47,072 nt of DNA. Origin: Deltaproteobacteria bacterium. Its GTDB lineage: Bacteria > Desulfobacterota > Syntrophia > Syntrophales > JAFGHS01. The stretch is from contig JAFGLN010000038.1 in the NCBI GenBank assembly GCA_016928025.1, positions 1 to 47,072 on the forward strand, given 5' to 3'. Position 1 is the stretch's first letter, and each line of letters begins with the position of its first letter. The position numbers were made by a program, and so were the translations under genes. The notes under the pieces are model-generated. The model made no database searches, was not told where the DNA came from, and was given only the letters and a program-made list of their open reading frames with translations. Below are positions 33,494-41,945 of the stretch, piece after piece.

Positions 33494-35752
33494 ATGAAAA
33501 AGAAAAAAGGTTTTTGTCAATTATGGTTTATTTTTGTTGTTTTGGCGGTGTTCGGTCTGTTTGCCGTTTCAACGGTCCAGGCGGACGACAAAGGCTGGAT
33601 CGGTGGTGATGGAAATTGGAGTGATGGTTATAACTGGTTTCCGGAAGGCGTGCCGGCACCTGGAGACAATGCGTATCTGGAAACCGGCGGCGCCGTGAAT
33701 TTTGATTATGACGGGTATGATATCATGAATCCTCTTGTATGGCTGACAGTGGACTATGGTGTTACCTTCACCCAGGGTGATTTCATACTTCCCGTTGTCC
33801 TTACCGAGGTCGGGTATTTTGAATATGGCGAATTTAACCTGACAGGAGGACAACACGTTACCGATTCTCTAACCGTCGGAGCTCTCGGAAATCAGGGTTA
33901 TTATATAAATTCCGGCGGTACCAATGTGGTCTCAGGGGATCTTGTACTGGGATACTATAAGGAAACATATGGAGAAGGATTCGGTACTTATGAATTAAGC
34001 GGTTCGGCCACCCTCTCCGCAGGAACTGAATACGTGGGTTTTGGCGGCGATGGCCTGTTCAACCAGTCTGGCGGAACAAATATAACATCCGGCGATCTCA
34101 TCGTCGGCACGGGGTCCAAAAGCACAGGTACCTACAATCTTGAGGACGGTGACCTGTCCATGGGCGGCGTTGCTAAAATCGGTAACGAAGGTACCGGTTA
34201 CTTCAACCAGTATGGCGGGACGCATACCGCCCAGGGCGACCTGGTCATCGGCGCGAACGCCGGAGCGGAAGGGACTTATAACCTTTACGGCGGAACCCTG
34301 TCTGTTGAGGGGAACGAATATATCGGCGCCGTAGCCGACAGCAGGGGCACCTTCAACCAGGAAGAGGGTTCACACTCTGTTGGTGCCTCGCTGTATGTCG
34401 ATGCCGGGGTAGGCAGCAAGGGCGTCTATAACATGAACGGCGGAACGCTTGAGGTTGTTGATAACGCCGTTGTCGGCAGCTTTGGTATAGCAGAATTCAA
34501 TCAGTCCGGCGGTGATGTAACGACTGGCGGCAGTCTCTTCATCGGCGATGGGAGCGCTAGCCAGGGAACTTATTCACAGTCCGGCGGCACCAACACGGTA
34601 ATCAAGAATCTTTACATAGGAAACCAGGCAGCGGGGTTCGGTACATACAACTTGGAAGGCGGGCTCCTTGATGTCACTCAATACTATTATGATGAAGACC
34701 TGCAAGAGTATGATGAATACGCTGCAGGTTATACGGTTATCGGCCACAACGGCACCGGAGTTTTCAATCAGTACGACGGCAGTTCATTTAATGCGCGCGT
34801 CCTGGTCCTCGGTGGCGGTCCCTATGCGGGCATGGATCCGGCGATATCGACGGGGACTTACAATATGTATGGCGGAACCTTGATGGCCGGTCTGATTGAG
34901 GTCGGACGCGATGACGGCACAGGCATCTTCTACCAGGCCGGCGGTAACGTGGAAACGAATACTCTCGGAATGGGTAATTACGATTACGGCGACGGAGAGT
35001 ACACCATCGAAAATGGCACGTTGCAAGTCGCTCACAATCTTGAGATCGGATCAAACTGCAGTCTTGGAAAAGGGATATTCAAGCAGTCCGGTGGATCCGT
35101 TACGGTGACGGATACCATCTGGGTGGGCCACGCCGATTCTACCGGCATTAACGCTACCTATGATATGGAGGGTGGATCACTCACGGCGGGCCAGCTCTTC
35201 GTCGAGGCGGGCGGACGGTTCATCAACAACGGCGGAACGGTTTCGATAAACGAAACGTACAACTCTGGTCTCATCATGGGTTCCGGCACATTCACCGGCA
35301 ATGTGACGAACTCCGGTGTGCTGAAACCGGGGACATCGCCGGGTGCCATCACCGTCGACGGGAATTACGTCCAGGATGTCGATGGCTTATTGGAAATTGA
35401 GATTCAGGATTGCGGTATTCAGGGAACGGATTACGATTACCTGTCCATTACCGGTACCGCATCTCTCGGCGGCACTCTGGAAATCGTGCTGCTGCCGGGG
35501 TATGATATACAAATCGGCGACATTTTCACCATCCTCTATGCGATGGGCGGCCTGAATGGCAGTGCCTTCGATGTTGAGATTCTTCCCGCGCTTGCCGGCA
35601 TGTATTTCGACGTTCAATATGACGCTTACAACGTCTACCTGGCCGTCTTGGAACAGGGCGGTCCCGGACCCGTGCCCGAACCGGCGATGTTGCTGCTCCT
35701 CGGCTTCGGCATGGCGGCCCTGGGTGTGTTGAGAAGACGTTTTGGTCATTAA
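33494..35752 (+). CDS. PEP-CTERM sorted surface protein with repetitive beta-strand units
   Basis: 752 aa. Signal peptide 1-31 (FVVLAVFGLFAVSTVQA). Residues about 40-590 consist of many imperfect units of roughly 22-25 residues with the pattern G-x-Y/F-N-x-x-G-G-x-L...I-G (e.g. GTYNLYGGTLSVEGNEYIG), a repeat seen in autotransporter-like beta-helices. A closing segment LKPGTSPGAITVDGNY is typical of that repeat class. The C-terminus is a PEP-CTERM signal: PVPEPAMLLLLGFGMAALG then RRR. The protein should be processed by an exosortase and exported to the outer surface or matrix. No exosortase gene is in the window. AAAGGAG precedes the ATG. Confidence 0.92.
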   Translation: MKKKKGFCQLWFIFVVLAVFGLFAVSTVQADDKGWIGGDGNWSDGYNWFPEGVPAPGDNAYLETGGAVNFDYDGYDIMNPLVWLTVDYGVTFTQGDFILPVVLTEVGYFEYGEFNLTGGQHVTDSLTVGALGNQGYYINSGGTNVVSGDLVLGYYKETYGEGFGTYELSGSATLSAGTEYVGFGGDGLFNQSGGTNITSGDLIVGTGSKSTGTYNLEDGDLSMGGVAKIGNEGTGYFNQYGGTHTAQGDLVIGANAGAEGTYNLYGGTLSVEGNEYIGAVADSRGTFNQEEGSHSVGASLYVDAGVGSKGVYNMNGGTLEVVDNAVVGSFGIAEFNQSGGDVTTGGSLFIGDGSASQGTYSQSGGTNTVIKNLYIGNQAAGFGTYNLEGGLLDVTQYYYDEDLQEYDEYAAGYTVIGHNGTGVFNQYDGSSFNARVLVLGGGPYAGMDPAISTGTYNMYGGTLMAGLIEVGRDDGTGIFYQAGGNVETNTLGMGNYDYGDGEYTIENGTLQVAHNLEIGSNCSLGKGIFKQSGGSVTVTDTIWVGHADSTGINATYDMEGGSLTAGQLFVEAGGRFINNGGTVSINETYNSGLIMGSGTFTGNVTNSGVLKPGTSPGAITVDGNYVQDVDGLLEIEIQDCGIQGTDYDYLSITGTASLGGTLEIVLLPGYDIQIGDIFTILYAMGGLNGSAFDVEILPALAGMYFDVQYDAYNVYLAVLEQGGPGPVPEPAMLLLLGFGMAALGVLRRRFGH

Positions 35753-35775
35753 TCACGAACGGATGTGTTGTGATG

Positions 35776-35814
35776 AAAAAATGGGGAACGCTTTGAGACG
35801 TTCCCCATTTTTTT
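35776..35814 (+). terminator. intrinsic terminator of the PEP-CTERM gene
   Basis: Stem AAAAAATGGGGAACG (35776-35790) and CGTTCCCCATTTTTTT (35799-35814) with an 8-base loop, 23 bases after the stop. Textbook structure that can work in both directions. Confidence 0.95.
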
Positions 35815-35841
35815 CAATAAATGTATACGAGTGCCAGTTCT

Positions 35842-36020
35842 TTAGGATTTGTTTTCCAAAGGAATCTCTTTGAGCGACCATTGCAATCTTTTGGCAAACA
35901 AATCAAAGCGAAGTGTAGGATCAGTGATTCCAACCTGTTGGAGCCGAAGGCGAGTTTTGGAAACGCCTGAAGCAAGCCTTTGATTTGATCCAAAAGATTT
36001 CAGGCAAGCGAAATGAGATC
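35842..36020 (-). pseudogene. possible small gene fragment with internal long inverted repeat
   Basis: On the minus strand a frame after TAG near 36020 reads SNQRLASGVSKTRLRLQQVG, then TDPTLRFDLFAKRLQWSLKE, ending at TAA 35844-35842. It has no ATG and no family that I recognise. The same stretch holds an inverted repeat: AATCTTTTGG (35885-35894) and CAAATCAAAG (35899-35908) against CTTTGATTTG (35978-35987) and CCAAAAGATT (35990-35999). The gap 35753-36142 contains nothing else except the two hairpins listed. Confidence 0.3.
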
Positions 36021-36041
36021 CCGGCTACAACCTTTTTATAT

Positions 36042-36065
36042 CTGACAATTGCCGTCAATTGTCAG
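36042..36065 (-). terminator. hairpin downstream of the thiolase gene
   Basis: CTGACAATTG (36042-36051) and CAATTGTCAG (36056-36065) form a perfect 10-bp stem with a four-base loop, 78 bases past the thiolase stop on the minus strand. The T-tract is poor, so it may be an mRNA-end stabiliser or a weak terminator. Confidence 0.5.
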
Positions 36066-36142
36066 GAGCGAAGATTTACCTTCCTTGCCGTCACCGGAAG
36101 AAGGATTTATATCCATCCTCCCCAGCATTTTGGTTTTTGTCC

Positions 36143-37432
36143 TTACACTTGTTCCAGGACCATGGCCATGCCCTGGCCGCCGCCGATGCACAGGGCCGCC
36201 AGACCCAGGGCGGCGTTCTTTTTCTTCATCTGCATGGCCAGGCCGTAGGTGATGCGGGCGCCGGTGCAGCCGATGGGGTGGCCGATGGAGATCCCGCTGC
36301 CGTTCAGATTGCACTTATCCATGTCAATTTGGAGTTCACGGATGCAGGCGATGGCCTGACTGGCGAAGGCCTCGTTGAGTTCGATGATATCGAAATTGTT
36401 GATGGACATGCCGTATTGATTGAGGATTTTGCGGGTCGCCGGGATGGGGCCGAGACCCATATAGGCCGGATCGATGCCGCCCGACGCATAGGCCTTGATC
36501 TTGGCCAGGGGCGTGAGGCCCAGTTCTTTCGCCTTTTCCGCCGCCATGACGACGACGGCGGCCGCGCCGTCATTGATGCCGGAGGCATTGCCCGCCGTGA
36601 CGGTGCCGTCCTTCTTGAAGGCGGTCGGGAGTTTTGCCATTTTCTCCAGGCTGGTCTCCATGGGCCGCTCATCGACGGCAAATTGAAGGGGGTCGCCCTT
36701 TCGCTGGGGAATGACGACGGGCACGATTTCGTCGGCCACGGCGCCGGAGGCAATGGCCGCCCGGGCGCGCTGATGGGAAAGGAGGCCCAGTTCGTCCTGT
36801 TCTTTCCGGCCGATGCCGTATCTCTCCGCGATGTTCTCCGCCGTGATGCCCATGTGATAGCCGTTGAAGATTTCATACAGACCGTCATGGACCATGAGAT
36901 CCGTGATGCTGCCGAAGGGCATGCTCATACGGTAGCCGAAGCGGGCCTCCGGGATGGCGTAGGGGGCGCGGCTCATATTCTCCATGCCGCCGGCGACGAT
37001 GATATCGGCATCCCCCGCCTTGATGGCCTGGGCCGCCAGGGCGATGGCCTTCATGCCCGACGCGCAGACCTTGTTAACGGTTATGGCCGTGGTTTCCTCC
37101 GGCAGCCCCGCATAGACGGCGGCCTGACGGCCCGGATTCTGGCCCTGAGCGGATGTCAGGACGTTGCCCATGATGCACTCGTCGAAATAGACGGGCGTCA
37201 GGGTGTCGTCATAGTCATAATGTTTCCGATGGAGGTCGGACATCTCCTGTCCGGCAAAGACATCGGGGCCGCATGATTTGACAAAGGGGCTAACCACCGG
37301 ACGCAGCCCGGCCCGTTTGATCGCTTCTTTGATGACGAGGGTGCCCATCTCGACGACGCTCACGTCTTTCAATGATCCATTAAAATTGGCGACGGCGGTT
37401 CTTGCTCCGCTGACAATGACAACTTCTCTCAT
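36143..37432 (-). CDS. acetyl-CoA acetyltransferase (thiolase) with an insertion
   Basis: 429 aa; thiolases are usually about 390. The acyl-accepting Cys is C123 (NKVCASGMKA); NEAFASQ, H385 (GHPIGCTGAR) and C415 (CIGGGQG) complete the active site. An extra segment of about 33 residues (about 45-82, VVSPFVKSCGPDVFAGQEMS...) sits between the first helix and IMGNVL. It condenses or cleaves acetoacetyl-CoA or longer 3-oxoacyl-CoA. AAGGAG precedes the ATG. It does not adjoin the CoA-transferase locus but may act in the same acyl-CoA network. Confidence 0.94.
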   Translation of the reverse strand: MREVVIVSGARTAVANFNGSLKDVSVVEMGTLVIKEAIKRAGLRPVVSPFVKSCGPDVFAGQEMSDLHRKHYDYDDTLTPVYFDECIMGNVLTSAQGQNPGRQAAVYAGLPEETTAITVNKVCASGMKAIALAAQAIKAGDADIIVAGGMENMSRAPYAIPEARFGYRMSMPFGSITDLMVHDGLYEIFNGYHMGITAENIAERYGIGRKEQDELGLLSHQRARAAIASGAVADEIVPVVIPQRKGDPLQFAVDERPMETSLEKMAKLPTAFKKDGTVTAGNASGINDGAAAVVVMAAEKAKELGLTPLAKIKAYASGGIDPAYMGLGPIPATRKILNQYGMSINNFDIIELNEAFASQAIACIRELQIDMDKCNLNGSGISIGHPIGCTGARITYGLAMQMKKKNAALGLAALCIGGGQGMAMVLEQV

Positions 37433-37503
37433 ACTTTTTTATCTCCTTTTAAATTAATTTACCGGTCCGTTATTGAATTATTACTATTCAAGGTCCCTTC
37501 TCC

Positions 37504-40449
37504 TTAATAATGGATTACGGTGCCGTTAATATTGGATGCTGTGATTACATACGTATCGCCTAAGGATGACGATTCTTTAACGGGTCCGACGCCTTTATAG
37601 AACCAGATATATTCGATGTCTTCAACCGTTCGCTGCAACTCAACGATATATTGTGTGATTTGCGTTGACACTTTGATGCAATCCCTGAGGACGGTGTTCT
37701 GTGTCATGACATCTTCAATGCCCAAGATGGTGGTGGCTGTCGTTATATTAACATGATAGGTCCTTTCCGATATGACAAAGCTAAATTGCGTTGATGATGA
37801 GGTGACGGTTCCGACCGTGGCGTTATCCTGCATCAACAGGAGCGGACTGGTGTAAATAACCTCGCCGGTGAAATCTTCCTCGATCAAATAACCGCCGAAT
37901 TGTTTGATGCCTACGCCGTCGGCGGTATAGTATTCTTTCGATCCATTGGCGTCTTCCATGATTTTCGTCAGGACGCCATTGACCCACTTGGTTCCGGTAA
38001 CGCTGGTCCGCTCGATAACGCCGGTTGCGTTTTTGTCGTAATCCCACCAGTCGCCGATGTTGAGAGGGAAGTAGTCGGCTACTTTAAAAACGGGCTGCGC
38101 GTCGATGACGGTAATGCTAATGGTCTTGGCATCAAGGCCGCCGTTGCCGTCTTCAACGGTGAAGGTGACGGGATAAACGCCGCTTTGTGAATAGGTGGGT
38201 GTCCAGGTGAAGGTTTTCGTGCCGGGATAAAAAGACGCCCCCGCCGGCAGGCCGGCAGCGCTGTAAGTCAGGACGTCGCCGTCTTCATCGGTGGCCCATA
38301 CAGAAAAGGAAAGCGTCATGTTTTCGGGAACGGATTTATTACCAAAGGCCGCCATAACCGGCGGGCTGTTGCCCCGCAGGCGGGCGACCCACTGCATCAT
38401 ATAGATAACCTCTTCCAGGCCGATGTTGCCGTTTTGATTGATATCGTCGGCGGAGACCCAGGAATAGGCCGGGGCCGTACCGGAAACGATCTGAAGGCCC
38501 AGGATCATGTCGGCCGGCCCGATCTTATGGTCGCCGTTGAGATCGCCGGGCAGATGGATGCTCGCGAGGGCCTTGAAGGCGTTCAGGCGGCCTCTCGTGA
38601 TGAGCATTCCTGATACGGGGTCGTCGGGATTCGGATTTTCGTCCACATGGGTCAGGATCGTCTCTTTGACCTGCAGATAGGTCAGGTTGGGATCACGGGA
38701 AAGGACCAGGCCGGCGACGGCCGTCACGTGGGGCGCCGCCATGGAGGTGCCGGTATTGAAAACGTAGCCATCATTCAATGCCGTACTCCGGACGTTCACC
38801 CCCGGTGCCATGAGATCTACCGTCTTGCTGCCGTAGTTCGATCCGCTCTTGCTCGTCGGATCACTGCTCCACAGGCCGTCGGTCTGATTGCTTGCCGCCA
38901 CGGCGATGATATTGTCCAGCGGGGGATAGGCCGGATCGAGGGAATGGGCGTAGCAGGCGGGATAATTTTTTGTACTTGAAATATCCAGGTTGTACTGGTC
39001 GTTCCCCGCCGCGCAGACAGCCAGAATACCGGCGCTTTTCAGGTCCGCCAGGGCTTCATATTCACCCTGGGATGGGGTTGAACCGCCGATGCTGCAATTA
39101 ATGATGCGGGCACCGTTGCTGCGGGCATAATCAAGGGCGGAAATTATATTGAACATATCCATGTCTTTTTCGCCGTCCTTCGATACTTTCAGGACCATAA
39201 TCCTGGCCTTGGGAAAAATCCCCGCCACACCGAGGCCGTTGTTTTTTAACGCCCCGATGATGCCGGCGACATGGGTACCGTGGTTGTCATGATCCAGGGG
39301 ATCGTTATCCTCGGTCGGGTGGATGGGTGATCCCGCGAAATCCCAGCCGCGGACATCATCGATGTAACCGTTTTCATCGTCGTCGATATTGTTGTTTGGT
39401 ACTTCCCCCGGATTGATCCAGATCCGACCCGCCAGGTCGGGATGGTTGTAATCCATTCCCGTATCGATGACGGCGATGACGATTTCCTTGTCCCGGTCGG
39501 TGATGTCCCAGGCTTCGGGAGCGTCGATGTCGGCGTCCGTTCTGCCGTAAAGACCATTGACATACTGGCCGACGTTATGAAGTCCCCATTGTAAATTGAA
39601 ATTAGAATCGTTGGGCAGTGCCGAGTCCCCATACCGTAAAGCGTGCCGTTCCACCCGGTCCACCAGCGGCGACGCCCGGTATTGATCGGCGGCTTCTTTC
39701 AGCGGCAGGCCTTCTTTGATCTTGACGCGGTGCAGACGACGGTATTCATAAGCACTGATCAGGGTGCTGCCCAGGGTGCGATGAAGGGCCGCTATGTCTT
39801 CTCCGGCCGCTGTCTTTTTGAACTTGACCAGTAATTCCCGAGGCTTATAGAGCAGGCGCCCCCGGCTGTCGAAAAGGTTTTCTTCCTGCCCGGGGGAGGC
39901 GACGGATGTTTCCGAAAGGGCCTTCGTCTGTGTTGAATCATCCGGATCTTTTGTATCCGCCACTGACGTTTGTCTTTCGGCGTCTCCGCTTTTCTGTACA
40001 CTGAGACCGACGATCCGGTAGACCTTCGTTTTTGCATTGTACTGATAAATCATGGCCCGGCTTCGGCAAAGTTCCTTAAGGGCCTTATCCAGCGGGACGT
40101 CGTCCAGGGCATGGGTAACCTTTTCCTCGATTTTCGGATCGACGGCCAGGTCGATGCGGGCGGTTTCGGCTATTTTTTTGAGGAGTTCCTTCAGAGATAC
40201 GGCATGGACGTTCAGAGAAACCAGACCGTCGTGGACGGTTACCGTGTCAAGTCCTCCATCGACATGGCTCTGTTTGACCTCTGTGACCGGCATGGGGGAT
40301 GAAGAATGCACGACTTCGGCAGCCGATGCCGAGACCCATATTCCCAGACAAAATAAAATGGTCACATAAAACAGAGACGATTTGCCATGTCTGGTCGTAC
40401 TAAATTGAAAAAAAAGAGTTTTTCCGGTAGCTTTAGAATTGATGTCCAT
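37504..40449 (-). CDS. secreted subtilisin-like protease with STN-like, dockerin-like and Ig-like domains
   Basis: 981 aa. Start at ATG 40449 (a TTG one codon earlier is also open). After a signal peptide (about 25-44), residues 70-150 resemble the secretin/TonB short N-terminal (STN) domain: VSLKELLKKIAETARIDLAV and DVPLDKALKELCRSRAMIYQ. A prodomain (about 200-275) precedes the S8 catalytic domain with D329 (AVIDTGMDYNHPDL), H390 (HGTHVAGIIGA) and S569 (NTGTSMAAPHV). Then come the dockerin-like double loop (about 634-690), a cadherin/Ig-like repeat (VPENMTLSFSVWATDEDGDV) and a unique 190-aa C-terminus. The STN-like part is unusual for a subtilase. Confidence 0.92.
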   Translation of the reverse strand: MDINSKATGKTLFFQFSTTRHGKSSLFYVTILFCLGIWVSASAAEVVHSSSPMPVTEVKQSHVDGGLDTVTVHDGLVSLNVHAVSLKELLKKIAETARIDLAVDPKIEEKVTHALDDVPLDKALKELCRSRAMIYQYNAKTKVYRIVGLSVQKSGDAERQTSVADTKDPDDSTQTKALSETSVASPGQEENLFDSRGRLLYKPRELLVKFKKTAAGEDIAALHRTLGSTLISAYEYRRLHRVKIKEGLPLKEAADQYRASPLVDRVERHALRYGDSALPNDSNFNLQWGLHNVGQYVNGLYGRTDADIDAPEAWDITDRDKEIVIAVIDTGMDYNHPDLAGRIWINPGEVPNNNIDDDENGYIDDVRGWDFAGSPIHPTEDNDPLDHDNHGTHVAGIIGALKNNGLGVAGIFPKARIMVLKVSKDGEKDMDMFNIISALDYARSNGARIINCSIGGSTPSQGEYEALADLKSAGILAVCAAGNDQYNLDISSTKNYPACYAHSLDPAYPPLDNIIAVAASNQTDGLWSSDPTSKSGSNYGSKTVDLMAPGVNVRSTALNDGYVFNTGTSMAAPHVTAVAGLVLSRDPNLTYLQVKETILTHVDENPNPDDPVSGMLITRGRLNAFKALASIHLPGDLNGDHKIGPADMILGLQIVSGTAPAYSWVSADDINQNGNIGLEEVIYMMQWVARLRGNSPPVMAAFGNKSVPENMTLSFSVWATDEDGDVLTYSAAGLPAGASFYPGTKTFTWTPTYSQSGVYPVTFTVEDGNGGLDAKTISITVIDAQPVFKVADYFPLNIGDWWDYDKNATGVIERTSVTGTKWVNGVLTKIMEDANGSKEYYTADGVGIKQFGGYLIEEDFTGEVIYTSPLLLMQDNATVGTVTSSSTQFSFVISERTYHVNITTATTILGIEDVMTQNTVLRDCIKVSTQITQYIVELQRTVEDIEYIWFYKGVGPVKESSSLGDTYVITASNINGTVIHY

Positions 40450-40531
40450 CAAATCCGATTTTCCCCATTTTCCTTTTTGTTTCGTCCACTTATTAAATTA
40501 AATCGAGTGACATGACCCATAAAACAGTTTG

Positions 40532-40560
40532 AGTATAGGATGGATCAGGCGGCAAGTCAA
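40532..40560 (-). promoter_or_regulatory. sigma-70-type promoter of the subtilase gene
   Basis: On the minus strand TTGACT (40560-40555), 17 bases, TATACT (40537-40532). It gives a leader of about 75 bases. Near-consensus. Confidence 0.7.
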
Positions 40561-40580
40561 TATCATTTAATATAATGAAT

Positions 40581-40606
40581 CCGGCAACATGCCCTTGTTT
40601 TGCCGG
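40581..40606 (-). terminator. hairpin after the MFS gene
   Basis: CCGGCAA (40581-40587) and TTGCCGG (40600-40606) on the plus strand form a 7-bp stem just past the MFS stop codon on the minus strand. There is no strong T-tract. Confidence 0.4.
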
Positions 40607-40612
40607 TTTCTG

Positions 40613-41881
40613 TCAAGATGTCGGATTTGCCGCCGGGCTTTTAATGAAGAACATAGTAACGGCGGCCAGAAGGGCGGCGGCGATACTGGCGGTGAAGGCG
40701 TAACGGTATGTGCCGGTTAAGTCGTACATATAGGCCGCGGCCAGGGGGCCCGTCGCCGAACCCAGGGCGCTGGCCATATAAACGATGCCGTAGATGGTGG
40801 CAAAGTTTTTCAGACCGTAAAAATAGACGGACACCAAAGGCTGCAGAGCATACTGTCCTCCCATGGCGAAACCGAAGATGATGACAAAAACCCAGATGAG
40901 GCTCATGGACTGGGCAAGCAGCAGGAGCAGAATACCCAGTGCCTGGAGAGCGAAGCAGAAGACGGCGGCATGTTTGGCGGCGACTTTGTCGCACATGAAT
41001 CCCATGAACACTTTGCCGAAGGCGCCAATGGCCCCGGTGAGACCCAGGGCAACGGCCGCCGCCGTCAGCGGTACGCCCATGTCGCTCAGATGAACGATCT
41101 GGTGTTGAAGGACCGTTCCCACCCCCATGTAAATCAGGCAGAAGGCGATACACATCGACCAAAAGGTCCATGTCTTCATAGCGGCACTCAGGGTCCAACT
41201 TTTTCCGGGCTCCAGAGATGACGTGTTGATGTGGATATGAGAAAGCGAGTCGATTGTGGAATCATCCGTTTGGGTTGTTTCGCCGTAAGGCAATAACCCC
41301 ATTTCCTGCGGGGTGTTCCTGACGATGAAGAGCGTCGGTGGTATGACCAGCACAAAGGAGAGGACGGCGAGATATAAAAAGGTCGGCCGCCAGCCGAACA
41401 GCTCCATGACATAGGCGCCCGTCGGTGCAATAATGAATCCGCCCAGGGAAATACCCGCCACGGCGATGCCGACGGCAAGGCCCCGCTTGTGAATAAACCA
41501 CTTGGCGACGACCGTCGTGACCGGGATGGCCCCGCATGCGGAATAGGCCCAGCCCATAATGAAATAGAGGCCGTAAAGTTGCCATAAAGCCGTGACCCTG
41601 CTGACCAGGACAAAACAAATGCTGCCGACCATGGTTCCGGCAATGATGATCTTTTGGGGACTGAAGCGTTCGGTCAGTTTTCCGATCACGGGCGATGTTA
41701 AACCCATGGTCGCCAGATAGATGGTCATGGTCAGGGCGATTTCCGCTCTCGACCAGCCGAATTCGAGGGTAAAGGGTTTGTAAAAAATGCCGAAAACGTA
41801 AAACGGCGCCCCTGAATGCACAACGCAGGCCGGTAACAGGGCCGCCACCACCCACCAACCGTAGTAAATTTTTCGATTCAA
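40613..41881 (-). CDS. MFS transporter, oxalate/formate antiporter-like (OFA) family
   Basis: 422 aa with twelve hydrophobic segments. The N-terminal YYGWWVVAALLPACVVHSG and FGWSRAEIALTMTIY are typical of the OFA/monocarboxylate-type branch. PVTTVVAKWFIHKRGLAVGIAVAG is the family loop between TM4 and TM5. Likely an inner-membrane monocarboxylate or organic-anion carrier; the substrate is not predictable. The start is TTG at 41881-41879 with AAGGATG upstream; the in-line ATG just before is in another frame. Confidence 0.88.
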   Translation of the reverse strand: MNRKIYYGWWVVAALLPACVVHSGAPFYVFGIFYKPFTLEFGWSRAEIALTMTIYLATMGLTSPVIGKLTERFSPQKIIIAGTMVGSICFVLVSRVTALWQLYGLYFIMGWAYSACGAIPVTTVVAKWFIHKRGLAVGIAVAGISLGGFIIAPTGAYVMELFGWRPTFLYLAVLSFVLVIPPTLFIVRNTPQEMGLLPYGETTQTDDSTIDSLSHIHINTSSLEPGKSWTLSAAMKTWTFWSMCIAFCLIYMGVGTVLQHQIVHLSDMGVPLTAAAVALGLTGAIGAFGKVFMGFMCDKVAAKHAAVFCFALQALGILLLLLAQSMSLIWVFVIIFGFAMGGQYALQPLVSVYFYGLKNFATIYGIVYMASALGSATGPLAAAYMYDLTGTYRYAFTASIAAALLAAVTMFFIKSPAANPTS

Positions 41882-41945
41882 AATTCATCCTTAATATAAT
41901 GTATTGCGTTGGGGACAGGCTTTGTGTTCCCACTCGACCCCTGCC

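Noticed and set aside
36059..37276. 405-codon open frame on the plus strand
   Set aside because: Antisense to the thiolase with all catalytic motifs; a shadow of codon bias.
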